The translations under genes and the position numbers were made by a program. Positions 56,358-64,000 of a stretch of 64,000 nt of DNA are shown one piece after another (position 1 is the first letter of the stretch; each line of letters opens with the position of its first letter). The notes under the pieces are model-generated. The model was not told the origin of the DNA. It did not search any database and worked only from the letters and a program-made list of their open reading frames with translations. Source of the stretch: Paenibacillus allorhizosphaerae (GTDB taxonomy: Bacteria; Bacillota; Bacilli; Paenibacillales; NBRC-103111); contig NZ_CAJVCE010000006.1 of the NCBI RefSeq assembly GCF_910594985.1, positions 305,888 through 369,887 on the forward strand. Reading direction: 5' to 3'.

Positions 56358-58097
56358 TTATTGATCGCCTGTTTTCTGCGTCAGTCGGAAAATGACAAAT
56401 TCCGCAGGCTTGACAGGCGCAACCCCGATCACACAAATCAGACGTCCGTTATCGATATCGTCCTGCGTCATCGTGCTGCGGCCGATCTGGATGTAGTACG
56501 CCTCCTCTGGCGAATTACCCATCAAGGCCCCGTCTCTCCATACGCGGGTAAGAAACGCGTCAATGGTGCGATGAACCCTTGCCCAAAGCGCCTCGTCATT
56601 CGGCTCGAAAACTACCCAGTTCGTATTGTTCTTGATGGACTCCTCCAGGAAAATAAACAAACGGCGAACGTTCACATATTTCCATAAACCGTTGGAGGAA
56701 CAAGTTCTGGCTCCCCATACGCGAATGCCTTGACCTGGAAAAGAACGAATTAAATTGATGCCTTTGGGATTCATGATATCCTGCTCGCCTTTATTGTACT
56801 GAACCGAAAGGCCGGAGCATCCTCTCACAATCTCATTGGCCGGCGCTTTGTGCACGCCACGCCCGTTATCGGAGCGAGCATAGACGCCCGCGACGGAACC
56901 GGAAGGCGGGATATAAATATTTTTCTTGTCCAGCGGATCGAACACTTGAACCCACGGATGATACAAAGCCGCATAGCTGGAATCAAAAATATTGCGGTGC
57001 GCAGCGACATCCGGCTCTCTCGTATTCTCTTTGGCCACATCCAGAATTGCGATCCGGCTCTTCAGAAGTTCGCAATGAGCCACTAGCTCGAGCTGAACAT
57101 TCGCATTCGTCACACCGGGAATCGCGATAAAGCTGACGACATCGTTATCTCTAAAAGACTGAATGCCGGTTCTATTCCCCGCCCCATTATCCTCGCCGAT
57201 AAAAATATCGGGCGTGACATTGGCTTGGGAACCATCGCCGCCGCCGGCTAATTCGATGACATACTCTGTGGCCTCTGCATCGCCGGCTATGACTTCGAAT
57301 GGAGCAACCGGATCATCCGATGCTGCTGATGTATCCGAAATGACCACCAGTCGGGACTTGGCGGTTATTTTGCTTACATGATTCGGTGTATGTACGTTCA
57401 AGGAGCATTTTTCATATACTTCTTCCTCAGACCCGTAATTCACATGAAGGTTGAATTCACATGTGCCTAACGTTTTGACGGGCTGAATCGAAGTATCCGT
57501 AACTTCTCCTTTAAGCGCTTCAGACAATTCGATGATGTTATCTTGAGCGGAGACAACTTTGCAGTACTGTTGGTTCACGCCGTCAGTAAATACGACAACA
57601 TCGTCTTGAATAAAGCCTGCCGAGTTCTTCACTTCATATTTCTTAGTCGTCGACGCATCTCCGACCAACGCTTTAATCTGCGTTTTCGCTTTGGATGCCG
57701 GCACTACTTTTAAACGGATCGCATTGCCCCAGCTTCCCGGATTTTTCGCCTGAACGGTCAATGCCGGCTTTTGCGAACCAGCAGCATCCGCATTGCCCGC
57801 CACTTTCGCATCCGAAGGCGCAACGCGCATAATATAGGCACGGGAACCTCCATTCGTGAAAAATTGTTCCACGGCATAGGCCAGAAAACGGTAATTGCCA
57901 AATGCATTATCAGACAAATGAGTCCCAAACGCGCGACGAAAATCGTTGAAGCTGGTAACCAGCTCAGGCAGTCCGACGACCTCCCCCCGCTGCGCCAATC
58001 CAATAAAGCCTGCCGTACTCGTGCTTGCCCCTTCCATTGGCACTCCGCCGCTGTCGAACTCTTCCATATACACACCGGGTGATAAATACTCCGCCAT
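56358..58097 (-). CDS. Contractile tail sheath protein
   Basis: A 579-residue sheath subunit. N-terminus EYLSPGVYMEEFDSG and SAGFIGLAQRGE; C-terminus FVIFRLTQKTG, SSNGLWKYVNVRRLFIFLEESI and WVVFEPNDEALWARV, all typical of phage and CIS sheaths. An extra domain of beta type fills about residues 115-320. A single sheath gene is present, in contrast to the three in Afp. ATG preceded by AGGAC. Confidence 0.95.
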   Translation of the reverse strand: MAEYLSPGVYMEEFDSGGVPMEGASTSTAGFIGLAQRGEVVGLPELVTSFNDFRRAFGTHLSDNAFGNYRFLAYAVEQFFTNGGSRAYIMRVAPSDAKVAGNADAAGSQKPALTVQAKNPGSWGNAIRLKVVPASKAKTQIKALVGDASTTKKYEVKNSAGFIQDDVVVFTDGVNQQYCKVVSAQDNIIELSEALKGEVTDTSIQPVKTLGTCEFNLHVNYGSEEEVYEKCSLNVHTPNHVSKITAKSRLVVISDTSAASDDPVAPFEVIAGDAEATEYVIELAGGGDGSQANVTPDIFIGEDNGAGNRTGIQSFRDNDVVSFIAIPGVTNANVQLELVAHCELLKSRIAILDVAKENTREPDVAAHRNIFDSSYAALYHPWVQVFDPLDKKNIYIPPSGSVAGVYARSDNGRGVHKAPANEIVRGCSGLSVQYNKGEQDIMNPKGINLIRSFPGQGIRVWGARTCSSNGLWKYVNVRRLFIFLEESIKNNTNWVVFEPNDEALWARVHRTIDAFLTRVWRDGALMGNSPEEAYYIQIGRSTMTQDDIDNGRLICVIGVAPVKPAEFVIFRLTQKTGDQ

Positions 58098-58198
58098 TGT
58101 GTCCTGGTCTCATACAGACCGCTATGAAACCAGTTCCTCCTTTCTATAGTGGGAATGATAATTTATTTAGAGGATTGAATGAATATCAACCCAATCCG

Positions 58199-58999
58199 CT
58201 AATTCGTCGTTAGCACACCCAGGCTGTTGTTTCGGCCAACCGCGACGGTTACCGTCCTTTCCAGCCGGCTATCGTTCAGCAAACAGGTAATCTGAGCCTG
58301 GAACGCTTCCACTTTGACAGGTTTAAAGAACAACACCGCTTCCCCGCGCGAATCGCTGCAGCTTTGCACAAAAGGGAACACTTTCGTCCCTCGTTCATGA
58401 TCACGACGCAAAGGCTCCAGCAGCATACAACTGCGCCCGTCCGGCGAGACGGAAGAGATTTGGCATACCTCGCTGTGATCCTCCGTATCTTCCTGAAGGT
58501 ATAACCATTCACCGACATGGATACGTCCAGCCAGCCCGGCCAGGGATAACTGAGAGCTCCCTTTGTTTGCCGCTGCCCCGGCAATTCTGGCTTTCAAGCA
58601 CGTTTCATCTTGTATCGAAGCGGTTATTTTATAAAAAGGGGCAATGCGCCCAACGGAATCCTTAAGCGACAATCGGACTAATGTGGCATTGTCATCAAAC
58701 GGATACGCCGGAGAAGGAAGAAGCGCAATCGTCAGGACCGAGCTCTCCGAAGGTCGCCCTTCAAAGACGTAAGCTTGTCTGCTCTGCAAATACCACGGCG
58801 ATTCCGCGATGATGGTATAGGTGTCTTCCGTAAGCCCGGCAAATACATACCAGCCCCCCTCTTTGGCAATCGGCTTATGCTTGTTACCCTCCAGCCTAAC
58901 CGAGATCGTTCCTTTTGGAGAACCACCGGTGCAACTGTCGATTAGACAAACAGCCCAGGAAAATTGCGTTCGGACCGTAACGACTCTCATAGTTTCCAA
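58199..58999 (-). CDS. CIS-locus protein of unknown function, beta-rich
   Basis: A 266-residue protein located between the tail terminator and the sheath genes. Beta-rich start (TVRTQFSWAVCLIDSCTGGS) followed by GGWYVFAGLTEDTYTIIAES, which looks like a carboxypeptidase-regulatory or Cna-B-like fold; a second part (SQLSLAGLAGRIHVGEWLYL) also looks beta-type. Start TTG, eight bases after AAGGGGA, or the ATG three codons later. It could be an end cap or an external ring on the sheath, but this is not shown. Confidence 0.55.
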   Translation of the reverse strand: METMRVVTVRTQFSWAVCLIDSCTGGSPKGTISVRLEGNKHKPIAKEGGWYVFAGLTEDTYTIIAESPWYLQSRQAYVFEGRPSESSVLTIALLPSPAYPFDDNATLVRLSLKDSVGRIAPFYKITASIQDETCLKARIAGAAANKGSSQLSLAGLAGRIHVGEWLYLQEDTEDHSEVCQISSVSPDGRSCMLLEPLRRDHERGTKVFPFVQSCSDSRGEAVLFFKPVKVEAFQAQITCLLNDSRLERTVTVAVGRNNSLGVLTTN

Positions 59000-59014
59000 T
59001 CTCGGAGTCCCCTT

Positions 59015-59575
59015 TTAGCCTTGGATGACGATATTCCGATCCAGCACACGCTTGGTCTGCTTGGTTCGGGTCGAATCTATATACACGGGCCCCACCGTGT
59101 AACAAACGGATAATTTATAGGGCGTATTCGGAAAAAGCGCTACCAACGTGTCCATGGGTAATTGACTCATGACAAGATGAAGCTCTTCATTGCTGTCGGC
59201 AAGCGTACCCAGAAGGTGGGGAGCTTTGATTACCGAATAATCGTACAGCACTTGCATCGCCCTTCCAAGAATCCTCTGTTCGTCTGCAGCTCTGGATTGC
59301 AGTGCAGCTGTAGAGTGGGCGGTGATTAGATACTGCAATTCAATCGTCATGGGAGGATATTGCATCACTCCCGCGCCTCTGCTAATCATGTCGTGCCGCC
59401 GCTGCATGGCCTCCTGGACACGGAACAGGTAGATCGAAAGCGACAAGTCGCCTTTATCAACCGGCGAACTTAACCCGATGTACTCAGGCTGTTGGACAGG
59501 CTCGGGCGTCATCTGCTCGCGGAGCAGTTCAACGATACTGTTCCCCACATCGGCTATGACCGTATATTGGCTCAT
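59015..59575 (-). CDS. DUF4255 tail terminator protein (Afp16/Pvc16-like)
   Basis: A 186-residue protein. Motif: IADVGNSIVELLREQMTPEP, PDKGDLSLSIYLFRV-like segment, and PPMTIELQYLITAHS. This is the DUF4255 N-terminal domain of Pvc16 that closes the tail at the far end and sets its final length. The start is ATG with AGGAG six bases upstream; an open frame of six codons upstream is not used. Confidence 0.85.
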   Translation of the reverse strand: MSQYTVIADVGNSIVELLREQMTPEPVQQPEYIGLSSPVDKGDLSLSIYLFRVQEAMQRRHDMISRGAGVMQYPPMTIELQYLITAHSTAALQSRAADEQRILGRAMQVLYDYSVIKAPHLLGTLADSNEELHLVMSQLPMDTLVALFPNTPYKLSVCYTVGPVYIDSTRTKQTKRVLDRNIVIQG

Positions 59576-59610
59576 GGAATCTCCTGTTTTCATGAAGAAT
59601 TAACGGGCTG

Positions 59611-61827
59611 CTACGTTTTCAAAAACTCGAGATAATCGCCCAGGTCCTCTTTGAGCAGCAGCTTTCCGTTCTTCTGTAATTCCTGCTTGGCGGCAAGCAG
59701 GATGTGCTTCATGCCGACGGGCTCTTGCGCCTGCGCAGCCAGAAACGCGGAAGACAGCGCAATGTTCTTGATATTACCTCCTGCGACCTGAAGCTTCCGG
59801 GCCAGAAACCTGTAGTCGATGTCTTTGCCAAGCAGGGTTTCTTGCGGATATATCGATCTCCAGATGCTTTCTCTATGCGCTTCATCCGGGAAAGGAAATT
59901 TGACGATATAAGTGATTCTTCTCAAAAAAGCTTCATCGATATTTTGAGAGTAATTCGTTGCCAAAATGGTGATCCCGTCGTACTCTTCCATTTTTTGCAA
60001 CAAATACGCCGTTTCCGTATTCGCATACTTGTCATGGGCGTCCTTGACTTCCGAACGCTTGCCAAATAGCGCATCAGCTTCGTCAAAGAACAGAATGGCG
60101 TTGCTGTGCTGCGCTTCCTGAAAAATTTCCGACAGATTCTTCTCGGTCTCGCCAATATATTTGCTGATCACTTGAGAAAGATCGATTTTGTAAATTTCAA
60201 GATAAAGTTCTTTGGCGATGACTTCCGCGGACATCGTCTTGCCCGTACCCGGCGGCCCTGCGAATAGAAGGCTTAGACCTTTGCCGTACGACAGCTTACG
60301 TTCGAATCCCCATTCCCCGTAGACAATATGCCTGTATGTAATATGGCTGCACGCTTGTCTCAGCATGAGCTTCTGCTCCGGGGGAAGGATGATGTCGTCC
60401 CAGCCCCTTTTGGGGCGGATACGCATCGCCTTTCTCTCTAACTTATGCTGAACCTGCGCATAACAAGCCTCATGCAGTTCCTCCATGCGGATGGCAGGCT
60501 GATCCGGATGGCCCCACTTGGCCAGCTGATCAGCTTTTTCCAAAGCTTGCTCGATTTGGCCGGTTGAGAATCTAAATTTGCCTGCCATCATCCCCCAATC
60601 GATCGGATCGGCAAACGTATAGCTTGCTCCAAGCTTTTCCCATAGTTTCAATCTGTCGCCTTCTGCGGTCAAGGGGATCTGAACTTCGGAATAAACCAGA
60701 TTGTCGGGCAGATGATAGGGCTTCCAATGGACGGCCGACAACAGGAATATTTCATGGGTGTAGCTGCTCAGCTTACCCAGTAAGGAAGGCAATCGCTTGT
60801 GTAAGGGCTGCGTGTCCTCAATGAGCAAGTGAGCGTCTTCAAAGCATAAAATCGCTTGATGTAGAATGCCCTCCCGCAAAATCGCATGAATCGATTCCAG
60901 CCATCGTTCGGGATCATTGGACAAACGCCGAAGCTTGATGCTGATCGCTTTCTTTTGTCGGGCTTTGGCGTAATGGCGCACTTGAAGCTTCTTACCGGAA
61001 CCTGCTGAGCCCCATACATAAAAAAGCAAAGGACGCTGAACGACGGCCGCCTGATCGGCAAACAATAGCATTCTCATCTGAATATCCTCATCCAGCAGCA
61101 GCGCCGGCAAGGACGGGCCCACAGGCATAAAATCATACATATCCCCGGATTGGGGCGCTAACGGTTCGCCGAGCAAAAAGTAAATCATTTTATCATCCAG
61201 CCTTAGTGTTCTGGACAAGATCGAGCCTTTGCCATTGCCGCTATCCGGCGATTGGACAAAAAAATAACTGCTTAACTTGCTGTTCGGCGCCAAATAGGCC
61301 AGTGCCGCAGTCCGCTCTTCGCGAGTAGGACAAAGTAATTGTAAAACGAGTTCTACGGTAGGATGCTTACATGTAATATCGTCCTGCAAATAGCCGTAAC
61401 AACGCTCATACTTACGATCGAGCTCGACGGCTAGGCAAATAAATAAGCAATATTCCTCAAAGGGTGACAGTTGAAAATGTGTAGAAGCGCTCTTGAGGGG
61501 TAAAAAGATGGATGATGGCGTTTGTGCAACCTTTTGATGCAGGTGACGCTCCCAATCTTTTAATTGTGTCTGAAGCATCTGTAATTGGGGATCTGGAGGC
61601 AGGTTCTTCGCTGGATCGTTCAGAAGTTGAATAATTTCCCCTTCCGTGATGACTATTCCTTTCAGCCGCTCCATCGGATCAGGTGATGTCTGGGGTTGTA
61701 GTTTAAGCTGGATCCATAGCGCCATGTCTAACCAGGTTAGCAGGTCCGATACATATGAAGCATAATTCCCGTAACCGCCGGACTGTGATTTCTCATGATG
61801 CGAGCCATCAAACTGTAATTCGTCCAC
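59611..61827 (-). CDS. AAA+ ATPase of the CIS (Afp15-like)
   Basis: A 738-residue ATPase, first gene of the operon. A C-terminal AAA+ module has Walker A GPPGTGKT (524-531), Walker B FFDEAD (D582, E583), sensor-1 N625 region, and the arginine-finger segment LRRITY. A first AAA-like module (about 255-440) has a changed Walker A GSAGSGKK and Walker B CFEDAH, so it looks inactive. Afp15-type ATPases help assembly of the particle. Start GTG 61827, eight bases after GGTGGAGG; a TTG further up lies inside the ribosome site. Confidence 0.9.
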   Translation of the reverse strand: MDELQFDGSHHEKSQSGGYGNYASYVSDLLTWLDMALWIQLKLQPQTSPDPMERLKGIVITEGEIIQLLNDPAKNLPPDPQLQMLQTQLKDWERHLHQKVAQTPSSIFLPLKSASTHFQLSPFEEYCLFICLAVELDRKYERCYGYLQDDITCKHPTVELVLQLLCPTREERTAALAYLAPNSKLSSYFFVQSPDSGNGKGSILSRTLRLDDKMIYFLLGEPLAPQSGDMYDFMPVGPSLPALLLDEDIQMRMLLFADQAAVVQRPLLFYVWGSAGSGKKLQVRHYAKARQKKAISIKLRRLSNDPERWLESIHAILREGILHQAILCFEDAHLLIEDTQPLHKRLPSLLGKLSSYTHEIFLLSAVHWKPYHLPDNLVYSEVQIPLTAEGDRLKLWEKLGASYTFADPIDWGMMAGKFRFSTGQIEQALEKADQLAKWGHPDQPAIRMEELHEACYAQVQHKLERKAMRIRPKRGWDDIILPPEQKLMLRQACSHITYRHIVYGEWGFERKLSYGKGLSLLFAGPPGTGKTMSAEVIAKELYLEIYKIDLSQVISKYIGETEKNLSEIFQEAQHSNAILFFDEADALFGKRSEVKDAHDKYANTETAYLLQKMEEYDGITILATNYSQNIDEAFLRRITYIVKFPFPDEAHRESIWRSIYPQETLLGKDIDYRFLARKLQVAGGNIKNIALSSAFLAAQAQEPVGMKHILLAAKQELQKNGKLLLKEDLGDYLEFLKT

Positions 61828-61868
61828 GTATGAATCCTCCACCAAAAAGTGTAGAACCTATGTTACAA

Positions 61869-61898
61869 TTTATACCATAATCCGACCCCAATATCCAA
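61869..61898 (-). promoter_or_regulatory. Candidate sigma-A promoter of the CIS structural operon
   Basis: TTGGAT (61893-61898) and TATAAA (61869-61874) on the minus strand are 18 bases apart, about 45 bases before the ATPase start codon. It is the only gap where a promoter for the whole unit would be expected. Confidence 0.45.
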
Positions 61899-61998
61899 TA
61901 AATTCTATTGATAAACAGCGGATTTTTTCCCATGCGGTCGGCCTCTCGCTGTTCATATCAACGCTGCACTCCTTCCTTCTGAGAATACGGGGGTATCC

Positions 61999-62532
61999 TT
62001 AATCCCTGTACCTTATAACGGTCCCCGCAATAAAGTCATATACCGTTTGTTTATTTTTGCTCCATAATGGACTTATCAAGTAGATGATTGCCAAGCCGTA
62101 GACTGTCGCCAATAAAGAATAAATTAATGAATCGGGGTACTCTGAAGGAATGACTATGTGCCAAATCGTAAAATGGGCTAGCTCCCAAGGGACGAATTTA
62201 AGGGCGGAACGAAGAAGTGAGGAACCGAGTCCGATTGATTGACCGTGAATGCCAGTTACCACAACCCCCATTTTTCGTTTCCCCCATGTCGCATGCGATT
62301 TCGAACCCTCACATAAGGCAAAATAAAGATATACAGGCAGGGTAATGAATAGAAACCCAGTGATTTCCGCCAATAAAGGATTAGTCGTAAACAATGGAAT
62401 CAACCACGGTCGTATAAAAAAAGATACGCAGATCAACAGAATGATGTAGCACGCAATAATAACATAATCCCACAAAAAGGCGATTATGCGGGTACCTAAA
62501 GATACGCTTTTTATATTCTCATGCCTTCGCAT
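61999..62532 (-). CDS. RDD-family membrane protein
   Basis: A 177-residue membrane protein. The pattern LGTRIIAFLWDYVIIACYII, ATWGKRKMGVVVTG and KQTVYDFIAGTVI is the RDD signature, with three to four helices. RDD proteins are often linked to ion or metabolite transport, but the role is unknown. ATG start preceded by GGAGGG. It lies next to the start of the CIS operon but has its own start and no visible link. Confidence 0.83.
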   Translation of the reverse strand: MRRHENIKSVSLGTRIIAFLWDYVIIACYIILLICVSFFIRPWLIPLFTTNPLLAEITGFLFITLPVYLYFALCEGSKSHATWGKRKMGVVVTGIHGQSIGLGSSLLRSALKFVPWELAHFTIWHIVIPSEYPDSLIYSLLATVYGLAIIYLISPLWSKNKQTVYDFIAGTVIRYRD

Positions 62533-62674
62533 AACTCTATCCCTCCTGTAATAGAAACATCACCTCGATTAAATCACTTTGCTTCAAGTTTTTATATGTA
62601 ATGCTCGTAAAAATGGAACGGTAAGTTGCGACAAATGAGACTAAAGCAGCGTTAGCTTTCCCTATCGCATACGA

Positions 62675-63643
62675 TCATTCTTGCCGAACGGTTAACACCA
62701 CGTTGCCTTTCTTATGGCCCTGCTCCACATAGCGGTGGGCCTCCGACGCTTGCTCCAGCGGATAACGGCGGTCGATGACCGAACGCAGTTTGCCGGCCTC
62801 GATCAGCTCCTTCAGATACATCAAGTCTTCCGCGTTTTCCTTCGATGTTCCGCCGATCACCTTCTTGCCGCTCGTTAAGTTGACCCATAGTCCACGAACG
62901 ACCGGCAGAGGGCTCATATGTACCGCTCTCAAGTAGAAGCCGTCGGGTGTCAGATGCTTCACGCAAGCGTTGAATGGACTCTTCCCGACCGTATCGAAAA
63001 TGATATCGTAGACCGAACCGTCATCCATGAACTTCTCTTTCGTATAATCGACGACTCGGTCGGCTCCCAGCGATCTCACCAACTCCAAATTAGACGTGCT
63101 GCATACTGCGGTCACTTCTGCTCCAAAATGCTTGGAGAGCTGCACCGCATATGTCCCGACGCTGCCGGAAGCTCCGTATACGAGCACGCGTCTGCCATGT
63201 TGGATGTTGCCCTTCCGGAGAAATTGCAGGGCAGTATAGGCGCCGACCGGAACCGCCGCGGCCTCCTCGAACGTCATGTTCGCCGGCTTGAGCGCGACGC
63301 TGCCGTTTTCGGGCAGGCATTTGTATTCGGCATATGCGCCGAAGCCGAATCCGCAGGCGGCATAGACGGCATCCCCTGGCTTGAACCGAGTAACGCCGAT
63401 GCCCGCGGATTCGACCACGCCCGCCAATTCGAATCCGAGAACGCTGATTCGCCTAGGTCTCCACAGACCGTTAAATAGCCGAGCCAGGAAAGGATCTGCC
63501 TTGCGTAAGCGACAATCCCCCGCAGCGACCGTTGTAGCATAGACCTTAATCAGGATCTCGTCGTCATCCGGTGACGGCTTGGCAACCTCTCGCAGCTGCA
63601 ACACATTCGGCGGCCCGTACCGCTCGTATACGATCGCTTTCAT
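62675..63643 (-). CDS. Zinc-independent MDR NAD(P)-dependent oxidoreductase
   Basis: A 322-residue quinone-oxidoreductase-like protein. N-terminal GroES-like part ([29 protein letters not shown]) and Rossmann domain with GASGSVG and [11 protein letters not shown]. No zinc-binding cysteines. The start is ATG with GGAGG upstream; a five-codon longer frame lies inside the ribosome site. Substrate unknown. Confidence 0.88.
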   Translation of the reverse strand: MKAIVYERYGPPNVLQLREVAKPSPDDDEILIKVYATTVAAGDCRLRKADPFLARLFNGLWRPRRISVLGFELAGVVESAGIGVTRFKPGDAVYAACGFGFGAYAEYKCLPENGSVALKPANMTFEEAAAVPVGAYTALQFLRKGNIQHGRRVLVYGASGSVGTYAVQLSKHFGAEVTAVCSTSNLELVRSLGADRVVDYTKEKFMDDGSVYDIIFDTVGKSPFNACVKHLTPDGFYLRAVHMSPLPVVRGLWVNLTSGKKVIGGTSKENAEDLMYLKELIEAGKLRSVIDRRYPLEQASEAHRYVEQGHKKGNVVLTVRQE

Positions 63644-63888
63644 CGCTTCCTCCTCCATTCAACCTTCGTTATGCTCCCATATATACGGTGCATTTCGAAA
63701 TAGATGCCGCTTTTTATCTCAGTGTTTGGGTCGCGAAACAATAAGAAGAAGCACTTGCTTAGCCAGTAAGGCATTACGTTTAGGCATTACGTTACTTATT
63801 AGCGAAAAGTTCCCAGTAACTCTGTGCGTCATTCATTGTTGGATAATGCCCGTTTAGATGAGCAGAGGCCACCGTCCAATGATATGCT

Positions 63889-63937
63889 CCCCTTAAGGTA
63901 GACAGGTTAAATAATAAAACCTGCTACCTTAAGGGGG
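63889..63937 (+). terminator. Hairpin at the insertion-sequence end, terminator-like
   Basis: CCCCTTAAGGTAG pairs with CTACCTTAAGGGG over a loop that can also pair, followed by GTTTTTTC. The right arm contains the AAGGGGG ribosome site of the transposase gene, so a read-through transcript would hide it or stop. This is usual for mobile elements that limit their own expression. Confidence 0.65.
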
Positions 63938-63944
63938 TTTTTTC

Positions 63945-64000
63945 ATGGCTAAAAAAAATCAATATCGTGCAGTAGAGAAACTCGCCATCATACAGGAGCT
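63945..64000 (+). CDS. IS3-family transposase OrfA (start only)
   Basis: Nineteen codons are visible: MAKKNQYRAVEKLAIIQEL, like the helix-turn-helix start of IS150-type OrfA proteins. AAGGGGG lies seven bases before the ATG. The rest, and OrfB, are beyond the window. Confidence 0.7.
   Translation, partial: MAKKNQYRAVEKLAIIQE

Larger units (their letters stand above)
63880..64000 (+). mobile_element. Left end of an IS3-family (IS150-like) insertion sequence
   Basis: A terminal sequence TGATATGCTCCCC and TTAAGGTAGACAGG, similar to the IS150-group left repeat (TGT-ACTGCACCCC...GTTAGACA). The first gene (MAKKNQYRAVEKLAIIQEL, transposase OrfA-like) starts at 63945 and runs off the window. The element interrupts no recognised gene here. 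Confidence 0.75.

Noticed and set aside
33960..61827. Prophage or tailocin
   Set aside because: No capsid, portal, terminase, integrase or lysis genes are visible, and the AAA+ ATPase, DUF4255, PAAR-like DUF4280 and DUF4157 cargo genes indicate a contractile injection system.
40563..61827. Type VI secretion system
   Set aside because: No TssJ/L/M membrane complex, and no ClpV-type ATPase; the cell type (Firmicute) also argues against it.
1..64000. rRNA, tRNA, CRISPR array or riboswitch
   Set aside because: No cloverleaf-like sequence, regular short repeats with spacers, or known riboswitch core was recognised by eye; a tRNAscan or Rfam search could still find small RNAs.

Overview
The window looks like the chromosome of an endospore-forming Firmicute of the Paenibacillus/Cohnella type. 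The clues are orphan family-1 sugar-binding lipoproteins beside YesN/AraC-type regulators, two GerP-type spore proteins, a LysM/Gmad2 spore-type protein, strong AGGAGG ribosome sites and frequent GTG/TTG starts. No rRNA, tRNA or CRISPR array was seen. No gene-free stretch exceeds about 290 bases.

Left part (1-28.6 kb) is ordinary and accessory metabolism. It holds an FtsX/ATPase ABC exporter with a ComA-like two-component system, and a LysM protein. A carbohydrate-sensing area follows, with three solute-binding lipoproteins, three AraC regulators, a glycosidase-like protein with a probable ATT start, and an esterase. A VanR/VanS-like pair and a gerP-like/Hsp20 cluster complete it. Between about 13.9 and 24 kb there are several damaged genes: a DJ-1 remnant, a frameshifted beta-helix gene, a GH31 fragment fused to an AraC domain, and an oxidoreductase that has lost its Rossmann domain.

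Central part (28.7-61.8 kb) is a complete contractile injection system (CIS, Afp/PVC-like). A long minus-strand unit starts at about 61.87 kb. In order it encodes an AAA+ ATPase, a DUF4255 tail terminator, an unknown protein, sheath, tube 1, two small overlapping proteins that resemble tail-assembly chaperones, tube 2, a 1288-residue tape-measure candidate with 25-residue repeats, a LysM tube-initiator protein, a gp27-like hub, a gp5-like spike, a gp25 wedge, two baseplate-J proteins, a beta-propeller/gpI tail protein, and a 547-residue CIS-associated protein. A PAAR-like DUF4280 tip protein and a membrane-anchored MORN-repeat protein face this unit on the plus strand. A membrane 'adenylate cyclase' whose catalytic residues are replaced lies divergent from them.

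At the end of the CIS are two divergently transcribed cargo candidates. They share a leader (MGNRAV-like motif, then a DUF4157 domain with HExxH) but have different C-termini. One carries an F-box-like motif plus an ADP-ribosyltransferase-like domain with H-Y-E residues. The other ends in an OTU-like cysteine protease domain. Both endings look eukaryote- and ubiquitin-directed, so the machine is inferred to deliver toxins to a eukaryotic cell. This is the most interesting part of the window.

Right end (62-64 kb) has an RDD membrane protein, a zinc-independent MDR oxidoreductase, and the left end of an IS3-family element that runs off the window.
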